Assembly: GCF_048820975.1 (NCBI RefSeq)
Contig: NZ_JBMEUF010000001.1
Location: 558,001-622,000 of the forward strand
Source of the DNA: Glaciecola sp048820975
GTDB lineage: Bacteria > Pseudomonadota > Gammaproteobacteria > Enterobacterales > Alteromonadaceae
Direction: 5' to 3'
Length of the DNA stretch: 64,000 bases
Shown: positions 38,044-45,067 of the stretch, piece after piece
Numbering within the stretch: the first letter of the stretch is position 1
Layout: each line of letters opens with the position of its first letter
The notes under the pieces: model-generated
The model's database searches: none
Told to the model about the DNA's origin: nothing
Seen by the model: the letters and a program-made list of their open reading frames with translations, nothing else
Program-made: the position numbers and the translations under genes

Positions 38044-38074
38044 TTGACCCTATATTAAGTATAGAGTTTATAAT
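38044..38074 (+). promoter_or_regulatory. MerR-type promoter/operator before the CzcN-like gene
   Basis: TTGACC (38044-38049), a 19-bp spacer and a perfect TATAAT (38069-38074). The spacer has the half-site GTATAGAGT, identical to the CDF promoter at 30016-30046, and a left half-site differing at two bases. The same CadR/PbrR-like regulator should therefore act here, although its gene is 8 kb away. Confidence 0.8.
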
Positions 38075-38107
38075 CATATTTTTATGATATAACTAAAAAG
38101 GGTAGAT

Positions 38108-38692
38108 ATGATTTCGCTGGTGTTGATAAGTGCTTTTATATTGCTTGCAGTAGTTGCTCGAAGCTTTGTGCAATATAAAAGGAATGGGGATTTTGGCATT
38201 AGAGCAGCCTCGTTAAGCGCTCCGATGATAGAGATTTTGCCCGGTACTATGTTTGTGATTACATTTTGCCTAGCGTTTGGTGTGATACTCATTGGGTATT
38301 TTGGCAAAGTGCCCCTTTTGTTTGTTGTTCCACTGCCATTTCAGGCTTTAGGTCTTGCGGTTGGGACTTGTGGAATACTCGTCACGCTCTTATCTCAAAT
38401 CCAAATGGGTGATTCATGGCGAATTGGTGTCGACCAGAAAGAAACGACGACGCTCATTACGCATGGTATTTATGCAAGGTCTCGAAATCCGATTTATTTC
38501 GGCATTTATATATTTTGGTTGGGGTTATGTTTCACATTCGCACATCTACTGCTATGGGCTTGCGCCTTAATATGCTGGATTTGCATTGAACTGATTGTTC
38601 GGAAAATTGAAGAGCCATATTTAATAGAAGTGCATGGGGATGTGTTTCAAAAATACATGCGGGAGACTAATCGATACATACCTAAGTTATGA
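38108..38692 (+). CDS. CzcN-like isoprenylcysteine/phospholipid methyltransferase-family membrane protein
   Basis: A 194-residue integral membrane protein of the ICMT/PEMT methyltransferase type with about five helices. The cofactor-binding C-terminal region is clear: THGIYARSRNPIYFGIYIFWLG and the EEPYLIEVHGDVFQKYMRETNRYIP tail. CzcN of the well-studied Cupriavidus czc cluster belongs to the same family, and its role is unknown. A MerR-type promoter directly upstream, separate from czcCBA, implies direct metal induction. The substrate cannot be predicted. Confidence 0.82.
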   Translation: MISLVLISAFILLAVVARSFVQYKRNGDFGIRAASLSAPMIEILPGTMFVITFCLAFGVILIGYFGKVPLLFVVPLPFQALGLAVGTCGILVTLLSQIQMGDSWRIGVDQKETTTLITHGIYARSRNPIYFGIYIFWLGLCFTFAHLLLWACALICWICIELIVRKIEEPYLIEVHGDVFQKYMRETNRYIPKL

Positions 38693-38793
38693 CGTTCGTT
38701 TAATTTTTAAAAATATACGATGTGAGACTTGATTTATAAAAACTGAGCACCAATGTATACTGTATATATTATCAGTAGGGTAAAGGGAGTCAC

Positions 38794-40179
38794 ATGGATG
38801 TATTAAATGTTGAAAACGAACTTCGCGAAGTTGTAGCCAGAGTAGTGACTCAAGTAGAGCTTGCGAGCAAGCAAGGCCGCTTAGACATAAATTTAGCGAT
38901 GGAAGATGCTTTTATTCCTATCCTCAAAGAGTTGTTTCACCTACCAAAGCTGCACAATTTGAATGCTAAGCAGAAGAATTATCCTGGAATAGACTTAGGA
39001 GATGAATATGATCGGGTCGCATTTCAGGTAACCGCAACTACAGACCTTGAAAAGGTTAAGAAAACACTCTCAATCTTTATTGATAAAGACTACCAGTCAA
39101 ACTTTGATGAGCTCTTTATTTTGATGCTTGTAGGCAAACAGAAGAGCTATTCTCAACAGGCCATTGATAAAATAACAGGACCGAAATTTAGCTTTAATGC
39201 GAAAACGCAGATCATAGATTGCGGTGACATTTTGTCAAAAGTAACAGACTTAAGGGTAACTGCACAACGTCGCATATTGCACGAATTTAAACTCATACTT
39301 GGTGAAATTGATGGTTATTTAGCGCTTCGCGAACCCAAAACTGATGTACCAGTTGTATTCACGTCAAATCTAGCGCCCATTAATTTTCCGCCAAAGGTTT
39401 TCATCGCTGAAACCACCATAAATAAAAAGGAGGTGCTTTCCCGAGCAAAGAAAGAGCTAGAATACAAGGGCAGGAAGTCAGATATGCTCATGTGCATTCG
39501 ACTTGCTCTACAACTTGAAGGATCTAGTTTTGCAGGATGGGCCTTTCATGATGGGAAAATATTCACGTTTGATAATTTTGAAGCCAACACTGCGCTTAAG
39601 TCTTTAATTGATGTCGGAACAATCGAGGAAGTAGGTAGTGATGAGTTATATAACTCAGAATATGTAGAATATGAAAATGTGCTTAAATCGCTTCTTCAAG
39701 GCCAAATACGGGAGCAACTGATACCGCATAATGTAAATTTCGATATGTATGAAAAGCAATTTTATTTCAACAGAGAAAGCGAAAAGCAAACTCATAGAAA
39801 AGAAACATGGAAAGGCATGAAAACAGCTCATAGAACAGTTTTTGAGCGTGTTGATAGTAAGAAAGAGCCAGGAAGTCTAGCGCATTACAAGCACTTAAGC
39901 TTTCAATTAAGGTTTATTTATACAATGGGTCAGTACCATGCCTTGATTGTGCCAAGTTGGCTTTATACCTATAACTCTTTTCGACGAAGCCGTTTTCACG
40001 ACAAACTAGTAACGAAGCAGAAGAAGCTTGAAAATAATCAAGCTGTTCGAAATTTAACTCGGTTCATTGCTTTTTATCTTTCTCAAATGACAGACCAAGA
40101 AGTTAAGTTTGGCTCCCTGATTCAGCTTGTTCCAGAAAACATCACTGAAGATGTAGTCGATATCGATGAGGAGGAGTAA
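38794..40179 (+). CDS. SMEK-domain protein with APAZ-like C-terminal region; Argonaute partner
   Basis: A 461-residue protein. Residues 1 to about 150 match the SMEK domain: LHNLNAKQKNYPGIDLGD (54-70) followed by VAFQVTATTDLEKVKKTL (75-92), a pattern like the D...(E/Q)xK core of restriction-endonuclease-fold nucleases. The region from about 190 to the end resembles the APAZ module that binds short Argonautes, including MKTAHRTVFERV, AHYKHLSFQLRFIY, YHALIVPSWLYTYN and KQKKLENNQAVRNLTRFIAFYLSQ. The Argonaute gene starts 3 bp after the stop. GGGAG precedes the ATG. By analogy with Sir2-, TIR- and DREN-APAZ partners, this should be the toxic effector of an abortive-infection-type defence. SMEK identity is fairly sure; APAZ is by eye. 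Confidence 0.75.
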   Translation: MDVLNVENELREVVARVVTQVELASKQGRLDINLAMEDAFIPILKELFHLPKLHNLNAKQKNYPGIDLGDEYDRVAFQVTATTDLEKVKKTLSIFIDKDYQSNFDELFILMLVGKQKSYSQQAIDKITGPKFSFNAKTQIIDCGDILSKVTDLRVTAQRRILHEFKLILGEIDGYLALREPKTDVPVVFTSNLAPINFPPKVFIAETTINKKEVLSRAKKELEYKGRKSDMLMCIRLALQLEGSSFAGWAFHDGKIFTFDNFEANTALKSLIDVGTIEEVGSDELYNSEYVEYENVLKSLLQGQIREQLIPHNVNFDMYEKQFYFNRESEKQTHRKETWKGMKTAHRTVFERVDSKKEPGSLAHYKHLSFQLRFIYTMGQYHALIVPSWLYTYNSFRRSRFHDKLVTKQKKLENNQAVRNLTRFIAFYLSQMTDQEVKFGSLIQLVPENITEDVVDIDEEE

Positions 40180-40182
40180 CGA

Positions 40183-41601
40183 GTGAAAGTTACCGTAATT
40201 GAAGAGCCACTATTGGAATTTGGTAAGGGAACTCATATTTGTCCGCGTAATGGAATAGAACGAATGGGTGTTTATGATACTAAGGATGAACTTAGGCGTT
40301 CAGAGCTAAGACTTGGAATAGTAGGCAGGGGAGAGGGAGTAGATAAGCTAGACGTTTGGTTAGACTTATGTCGCAATGGTATTGTCGGCAAAGAAAGTGA
40401 ATTATCAAACCTGTTTAAAGGATTTGGTGGCGTTTCGGCGGACTATGGTTTTTTCACGCGATTATTATCTTCACCAAGTTTCACTCGCGCAATTCAGAAA
40501 TCTTCAATTGTGAAAGTGAGTCGTATTAAGACAAGAGAAGAGCGAGTAGTCGCGGCAGTTAACTTGTACTACGAGCAAGTTCAATTTCTCGCAGAAAATC
40601 GAGCCATTGATGTCATAATATGCGTGATACCAGAAGAGCTATTTGTGTCATTAACGCAGAAAGATGCTGGCTCAAAAAAAGATACCGGCTCAATAGAGCA
40701 ATATATGGAGCATGACTTTAGACGCCTATTGAAAGCGAAATGTATGCACCTTGGGATACCGTTACAACTTGTTCTAGAGAGTACATTGTTAACAGGAAAA
40801 GCAAATAGAGGCAATCAAGACGATGCTACTCGGGCCTGGAATTTTGCAACGGCTTTGTACTATAAAGGCAACAAGACTGTCCCGTGGAGATTAAAAGAAG
40901 AACGATTTAAGCCAAAAAGTTGCTACGTCGGTATTGGGTTCTATAAGAGTCGCGATGGTGAGACTATATCAACTAGTCTAGCGCAAGTATTTGATGAATT
41001 TGGTCATGGCGTTATTTTACGCGGAACACCTGTAGTCATTGACAAAAATGACAAGCGACCATTTATGTCAGAAGAACAAGCATACAATTTGTTAAGCTCA
41101 GCGTTATCTGAATACGATAAAGCGTTGATGCAAATGCCAGCCAGAATTGTTATACATAAGACTTCAAAATTTCGCGACACAGAAATCAGAGGGTTTTGTC
41201 GTGTGCTAGAAGAGAAAAGCGTGCGTTCGAAGGATTTTGTTTCTATCACGAATACGGATATACGATTATTTAGTCAAACAAGCTATCCACCAAAGAGAGG
41301 GACATTACTTTCAATAAATGAAAATGAAGGCGTTCTATACACACGCGGCACCATTGATTTTTATCAAACTTATCCTGGCGCGTATGTTCCTAATCCATTG
41401 AAAATAGATGTATATGAGAACGATTCATCATTAGAAGAATTAGCAGAAGAAATTCTGGGTTTGACCAAAATGAATTGGAATAACACACAGTTAGATGGGA
41501 GATTACCGATAACGCTCGAGTGTGCCAAAAAAGTAGGCGATATTATGAAATATGTGGATCTAGGCGAAAAACCTCAAGTCAGTTATAGTTTTTATATGTA
41601 A
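40183..41601 (+). CDS. Short prokaryotic Argonaute (MID-PIWI), catalytically inactive
   Basis: A 472-residue protein with only MID and PIWI domains, the size of short Argonautes. The MID part includes DVIICVIPEELF and the guide-pocket helix DFRRLLKAKCMHLGIPLQLVLESTLL (about 178-203). The PIWI domain begins at YVGIGFYKSRDG (248-259); the first catalytic Asp is replaced by Gly251 or its neighbour, and VIHKTSKFRDTE (323-334) lacks the second Asp. The C-terminus LPITLECAKKVGDIMKYV is also typical. It should use a nucleic-acid guide to recognise invaders without cutting and activate the SMEK/APAZ partner. A GAGGAG ribosome-binding site ends the preceding gene. Family assignment is strong. Confidence 0.9.
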   Translation: MKVTVIEEPLLEFGKGTHICPRNGIERMGVYDTKDELRRSELRLGIVGRGEGVDKLDVWLDLCRNGIVGKESELSNLFKGFGGVSADYGFFTRLLSSPSFTRAIQKSSIVKVSRIKTREERVVAAVNLYYEQVQFLAENRAIDVIICVIPEELFVSLTQKDAGSKKDTGSIEQYMEHDFRRLLKAKCMHLGIPLQLVLESTLLTGKANRGNQDDATRAWNFATALYYKGNKTVPWRLKEERFKPKSCYVGIGFYKSRDGETISTSLAQVFDEFGHGVILRGTPVVIDKNDKRPFMSEEQAYNLLSSALSEYDKALMQMPARIVIHKTSKFRDTEIRGFCRVLEEKSVRSKDFVSITNTDIRLFSQTSYPPKRGTLLSINENEGVLYTRGTIDFYQTYPGAYVPNPLKIDVYENDSSLEELAEEILGLTKMNWNNTQLDGRLPITLECAKKVGDIMKYVDLGEKPQVSYSFYM

Positions 41602-41608
41602 CATCTCT

Positions 41609-41638
41609 TATGTCTAATACGGTTTAGTATTAGACATA
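41609..41638. repeat. Perfect 12-6-12 dyad before the tyrosine recombinase
   Basis: TATGTCTAATAC (41609-41620) and GTATTAGACATA (41627-41638) are perfect 12-bp inverted arms around the 6-bp spacer GGTTTA. This is the architecture of a core site for Xer-type tyrosine recombinases (11-6-11 in dif). It lies 52 bp before the recombinase gene. No T run follows, so a terminator for the Argonaute gene is less likely but possible. Confidence 0.55.
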
Positions 41639-41690
41639 GTATAAAATGTAAGTTATATTGTATATAGACTAACTCACGATTGCTCACGCT

Positions 41691-42929
41691 TTGGCCACGA
41701 CTAAACCTACACCTTTGTTTCCAACTTATGCTGAACTGACTGAGCTGAGTATTAGTGACTATCCGCAGTTGTCTGCATACTTAGAGAATCAACCTAAATG
41801 GATGAAGCAACATTGGCACTGGGCAAAGGATTATCTACTTTATATTGGTCGCAACAAATCTGAACACACGTACGTGCGTTTTCGAAACGACATCGAAAAG
41901 TTTTTACTGTGGGTGTTTATGGTTGATAAGCAGCCTGTTGACGATTTACGCAAAGCTGATATTTTGCGTTACATTGATTTTTGTGTCGCGCCGCCTGTTA
42001 AATGGATCAGCACTCAGTTACATGACAGGTTTAATCTAAGCAACGGATATTTTGCTTCAAACCTTAACTGGACACCATTTAGGCAAACGCCGCCAAAATA
42101 TGATAAAGACCGAGTACTCGACCCCAAAAAATACAAACCGTCTCTACAGACCCTAGAATCTACATTTGTTGCGCTTAGTTCATTTTACCGACACCTGATT
42201 GATGAGGAAATTTGCTTTGGCAATCCCATCCCATTAGCGAAGCGTGATTGCAAGCACATGATAAAAGATAGCCAGGTAAAAACTATCAGCCGGCTAACAG
42301 AGCACCAGTGGCAATATCTGCTCGATACCGCGGTTGAATTAGCCGATACAGACGCCCTTTTTGAACGAAATTTATTCATAATATCTACAATGAAAACCTT
42401 GTTTCTTCGGCTATCTGAACTTTCGGAAAGACAAGACTGGTCACCCGTGATGAGCCATTTTTGGACAGATGAAGATAATAATTGGTGGTTTAAAGTCTAC
42501 GGAAAAGGCAAGAAAATACGCGATATTACCGTACCTCAAGGTTATTTAAGTTACTTAAAGCGTTATCGTGAGTGGCGTGGCCTGTCTTCGCTACCATCAA
42601 AGGGTGAGCAAACCGTATTGGTAGAGAAAGTTAGAGGGCGTGGCGGGCTAACAGGTCGTCAGATAAGTAGGCTCATTCAACAAGTATTTGATGCGGCATA
42701 TCAAAAAATGAAAAACGAACAAGGACTAGATGCTGCTCAAAAACTAAATGAAGCTACAACACACTATTTGCGCCACACGGGTGCAAGCATGGAAATTGAG
42801 CGTGACAGACCGCTCAAGGATCTTTCAGAAGACCTAGGCCATGCTAGTAGCGCCACCACCGATACAGTATATGTCCAAGTTGAGCGAAAAAAACGTGCCT
42901 CATCTGGTAAAGATAGGAAAGTAGAGTAG
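41691..42929 (+). CDS. Tyrosine site-specific recombinase
   Basis: A 412-residue integrase of the phage-integrase/Xer family. An N-terminal SAM-like core-binding domain is followed by the catalytic domain with all the key residues: Arg in TLFLRLSELSER, Lys in VYGKGKKIRD, H358-x-x-R361 (HYLRHTG), His384 in LGHASS and the nucleophile Tyr394 (TDTVYVQVE). TTG at 41691 is the likely start, since the first in-frame ATG is 37 codons later. It lies just inside the right transposon end beside a 12-6-12 dyad, so cointegrate resolution is a likely job. An independent integrase role cannot be excluded. Confidence 0.88.
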   Translation: MATTKPTPLFPTYAELTELSISDYPQLSAYLENQPKWMKQHWHWAKDYLLYIGRNKSEHTYVRFRNDIEKFLLWVFMVDKQPVDDLRKADILRYIDFCVAPPVKWISTQLHDRFNLSNGYFASNLNWTPFRQTPPKYDKDRVLDPKKYKPSLQTLESTFVALSSFYRHLIDEEICFGNPIPLAKRDCKHMIKDSQVKTISRLTEHQWQYLLDTAVELADTDALFERNLFIISTMKTLFLRLSELSERQDWSPVMSHFWTDEDNNWWFKVYGKGKKIRDITVPQGYLSYLKRYREWRGLSSLPSKGEQTVLVEKVRGRGGLTGRQISRLIQQVFDAAYQKMKNEQGLDAAQKLNEATTHYLRHTGASMEIERDRPLKDLSEDLGHASSATTDTVYVQVERKKRASSGKDRKVE

Positions 42930-42932
42930 TTA

Positions 42933-43628
42933 ATGGGAACCAATACATGTTACATGTGCGACGATTTGGCGACAACGAAAGAGCACATACCACCAAAAGC
43001 CTTATTTCCCAAACAAAAAGATTTGCTTGGGGAATTCAGTCTACGCAAAGAACTAATAACGGTGCCATCTTGTGAGGAACACAATAATAATAAAAGTAGA
43101 GACGATGAATATTTAGTATTTTGTCTATCTACGTGCTTTCATGGAAACGACATAAAGGAGCAATTATTTAACACGAAGATTATGCGGGCAATTGAAAGGC
43201 GTCCTGACACGTATTCGAACTTTTTAGATAATTATCAACGTGTAATGCTGAAACATCCAGATGGAAAAGTAGAACATACCGCTGCGTATTCAATCGACCT
43301 AAAACGTTTTGATAACGTGTTATCACATATAGCACGAGGCTTATATTACCATCACACTCAAACTAAATGGGAAGGACCAGCACTTGTCATGAGCAATGAA
43401 TTACGTGATCTAAGCTCTAAAAATTCCGATGAAATTAATACAATTGCTGATGATACTATTGAGCGAGTAAGTGCATTTTTATTTGATACAGAAAGTTATG
43501 GCCAAAATCCAGAAGTGTTCTCTTATAAAATTCATGACAGTAGGCCCAAGGGCTTCGTAATTCTAATGAAATTCTACTCGGCAATAACAGTAGCGGTAAC
43601 GTTAGCTGAAAATAGTAAAATCAAGTAA
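42933..43628 (+). CDS. HNH-endonuclease-like protein
   Basis: A 231-residue protein starting 3 bp after the recombinase gene, so cotranscribed with it. The N-terminus has an HNH-type zinc-finger nuclease pattern: CYMCDDLATTKEHIPPKALFP, then VPSCEEHNNNKSRDDEYLVF, which supplies two Cys-x2-Cys-type ligands, a histidine and the asparagine-rich beta-beta-alpha segment. The remaining two-thirds is helical and unassigned. It could be a nuclease aiding transposition or defence; the adjacent right terminal repeat argues for a link to the transposon. Confidence 0.7.
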   Translation: MGTNTCYMCDDLATTKEHIPPKALFPKQKDLLGEFSLRKELITVPSCEEHNNNKSRDDEYLVFCLSTCFHGNDIKEQLFNTKIMRAIERRPDTYSNFLDNYQRVMLKHPDGKVEHTAAYSIDLKRFDNVLSHIARGLYYHHTQTKWEGPALVMSNELRDLSSKNSDEINTIADDTIERVSAFLFDTESYGQNPEVFSYKIHDSRPKGFVILMKFYSAITVAVTLAENSKIK

Positions 43629-43649
43629 TTTCGGCATATGAATTAGAGG

Positions 43650-43696
43650 CTTAGCCGAAATTATCGAAAATCAGAGACCTAAACGGTAGTTCAGCC
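43650..43696 (-). repeat. Right terminal inverted repeat of the Tn3-family transposon
   Basis: The reverse complement matches the left end (17063-17109) at 39 of 47 positions and also ends in TAAG inside. Its inner part overlaps a 10-bp-stem hairpin (43626-43663), which may terminate the HNH gene. The outer flank TAGAAA (43697-43702) repeats 17057-17062. Confidence 0.85.
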
Positions 43697-43702
43697 TAGA
43701 AA

Positions 43703-44255
43703 CCGTAAATTCTCATTCAAGAATAGACGTGTGATTAAGTAAAAGTGCCAGTAAATAAGTTCGTATATACGTGGCTTTCAGGACTCATAACTGGCATCTT
43801 TACTTTATTTTTAAATAAGTAAAAGTGCCAGTAACTCATCAATAAAGTAAAAATGCCAGTTTCAGGTGAATAATAATATCAATCACTTAAGTTATACTAT
43901 TTTAAGTGCTTCTGGTTTGCGTCAATTGCAGCGAGTCGAACTTACATTAATTTAACTTAATTTTGAGAATATTTATAACTATTTCTTTTAGATAAAATGA
44001 CAAAAATTGACGTAATACATTCGATGATTTCCGCTTTATTTTCGATTCTGCGAGTATCTTTACTCACAACGAATTCTTGTATTTTAATTTCTACTGCATT
44101 AAGCCATGAATAAGGACCGAAATGTAGTAAATTTATGCATGACGCAAGTGAGCCCGAACGAATACTAAGCAAAAGCTAGTCCTTGAGATAAGGCCCTAGG
44201 GTCATGTTCCCCCCCCCCTTAAAGACTGAACGGCATCGGAGACCGTGCATTAACA
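43703..44255. other. Non-coding region with repeat array and palindrome
   Basis: After the transposon flank this stretch holds the repeat array at 43730-43861 and an inverted pair CACTTAA-N11-TTAAGTG at about 43884-43908. A run of nine or more C residues lies near 44211. A 71-codon reverse-strand frame at 43957-44172 has no recognisable product. Confidence 0.5.
43730..43861. repeat. Array of 19-21 bp repeats; candidate Tn7-like transposon end
   Basis: Four copies share the core AAGTAAAARTGCCAGT. They lie at 43735-43753 (plus), 43789-43809 (minus), 43815-43833 (plus) and 43843-43861 (plus). The first and third agree at 18 of 19 bases, the second and fourth at 20 of 21. The first copy is preceded by TGTGA starting at 43730, and TGT is the usual terminus of Tn7/Tni-type elements. 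A fifth copy (49299-49317) lies just before tniA. They look like transposase-binding sites of an element end. Confidence 0.55.
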
Positions 44256-44522
44256 GTGAGTCTGCATTCACAACGAAAGTTTGTTGAGCGTGAGTTTGAC
44301 GATTTTTTGCGGTGTGGTCTCTTAGAGCATGAATTCTTAAGAGTGGTATGTGGAGATTGCAAGCATGAGAAACTTGTTGCTTTTAGTTGTAAACGCAGAG
44401 GTTTTTACCCTAGCTGCGGAGCCAAAAGAATGGCCGAAAGTGCAGCGCTACTGGTAGATGACGTAATACAAGGTTACCCTGTAAGGCAATGGGTTTTAAG
44501 CCTTATCACGCGAGAAGCATGA
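44256..44522 (+). pseudogene. IS91-family transposase, N-terminal fragment
   Basis: Eighty-eight residues of the zinc-binding N-terminal domain are preserved (CGLLEHEFLRVVCGDCKHEKLVAFSCKRRGFYPSCGAKRMAES...VRQWVLSL). The frame then stops, while the catalytic middle of the family (about 300 residues) is missing. One zinc-ligand cysteine appears changed (GFYPSC where GFCPSC is usual). It is a decayed remnant with no activity. Confidence 0.8.
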
Positions 44523-44559
44523 GTTGGGCTAAACGTCCGTAGCCGGCCAGTGAGAACGA

Positions 44560-44886
44560 GTGTTCAATATTGATATTAGCGAATGCGAAAAATGCCAAAA
44601 GCTTAATGCGACGATAATTGCTTGCATTATAGACACCGTCGTTATTCAAAAAATATTGGCACATTTAGATAAAAAGTACCTTACTTCTAAACAAACACCG
44701 CTATTACCACCTTTGCGTGCCCCACCTGACGAACAGTACGCAAACGATTTCAAAATCCAATGCGACTTCAACTTTGGTGCATATACACCAAGTCGACATA
44801 CAATACTAAGAAATAAAGTGCTTCATGGTAGGGGTTTTGACATGCCAGACAACAATTTTCTGTACCGATGGCCTATCTACGCATGA
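44560..44886 (+). pseudogene. IS91-family transposase, C-terminal fragment
   Basis: The segment begins VFNIDISECEKCQKLNATIIACIIDTVVIQKILAHL and runs to LPPLRAPPDEQ, which is the characteristic C-terminus of IS91-type transposases. It is in a different frame from the fragment at 44256 and 37 bp away, so an internal deletion removed the catalytic core. The tail after RAPPDEQ is unrelated sequence. Confidence 0.75.
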
Positions 44887-44936
44887 ATTTGAAGATTCAC
44901 ATACCATCCAAAGTGTCCCCAACCAAACATTTTAAC

Positions 44937-45004
44937 AAACCAACCTAATTAAAAAGTACAGCTGTTACTAGGGGTAGTAAATAGCTTTAATTCTCCTTAT
45001 ACTC
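44937..45004 (+). promoter_or_regulatory. Conserved upstream element, copy 2
   Basis: This is the counterpart of 14581-14648, with the same block order and spacing (AAACCAAC..., AAATAGCTTT, TTATACTC). It lies 64 bp before the membrane-protein gene at 45068, which suggests that gene shares a regulator with the LytTR gene. Overall identity is about 63 per cent without gaps, concentrated in three blocks. Confidence 0.5.
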
Positions 45005-45067
45005 TTAACGGCATTGAACTGATTTGGTCTTGGTCTCATATTATTGCTGAAAAGGAGTAGTTGAATC

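Larger units (their letters stand above)
17063..43696. mobile_element. Tn3-family transposon (26.6 kb) carrying metal resistance and a short Argonaute cassette
   Basis: The boundaries come from 47-bp inverted repeats at 17063-17109 and 43650-43696, identical at 39 positions, starting GGCTGAACTACC and both ending TAAG at the inner edge, as Tn3-family ends do. Both ends are flanked by the same six bases, TAGAAA, which looks like a target duplication; 5 bp is the usual Tn3 length. The element encodes a Tn3-type transposase reading toward its left end, a SprT-like protein, copper and cadmium/zinc/cobalt efflux operons, a SMEK/Argonaute pair, a tyrosine recombinase and an HNH protein. Ends of 46-47 bp together with a tyrosine recombinase recall the Tn4651/Tn5041 subgroup, from memory. 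Confidence 0.82.

Noticed and set aside
43735..43861. Reading the short repeat array as a CRISPR or as replication iterons
   Set aside because: There are only four copies, one is inverted, spacers are of unequal length (36, 5 and 9 bp), and no cas or rep gene is nearby.
43957..44172. A 71-codon reverse-strand frame
   Set aside because: No ribosome-binding site, no recognisable product and low-complexity composition; probably chance.
44211..44219. Run of C residues
   Set aside because: A homopolymer run may be a sequencing or assembly artefact and shows no other structure.
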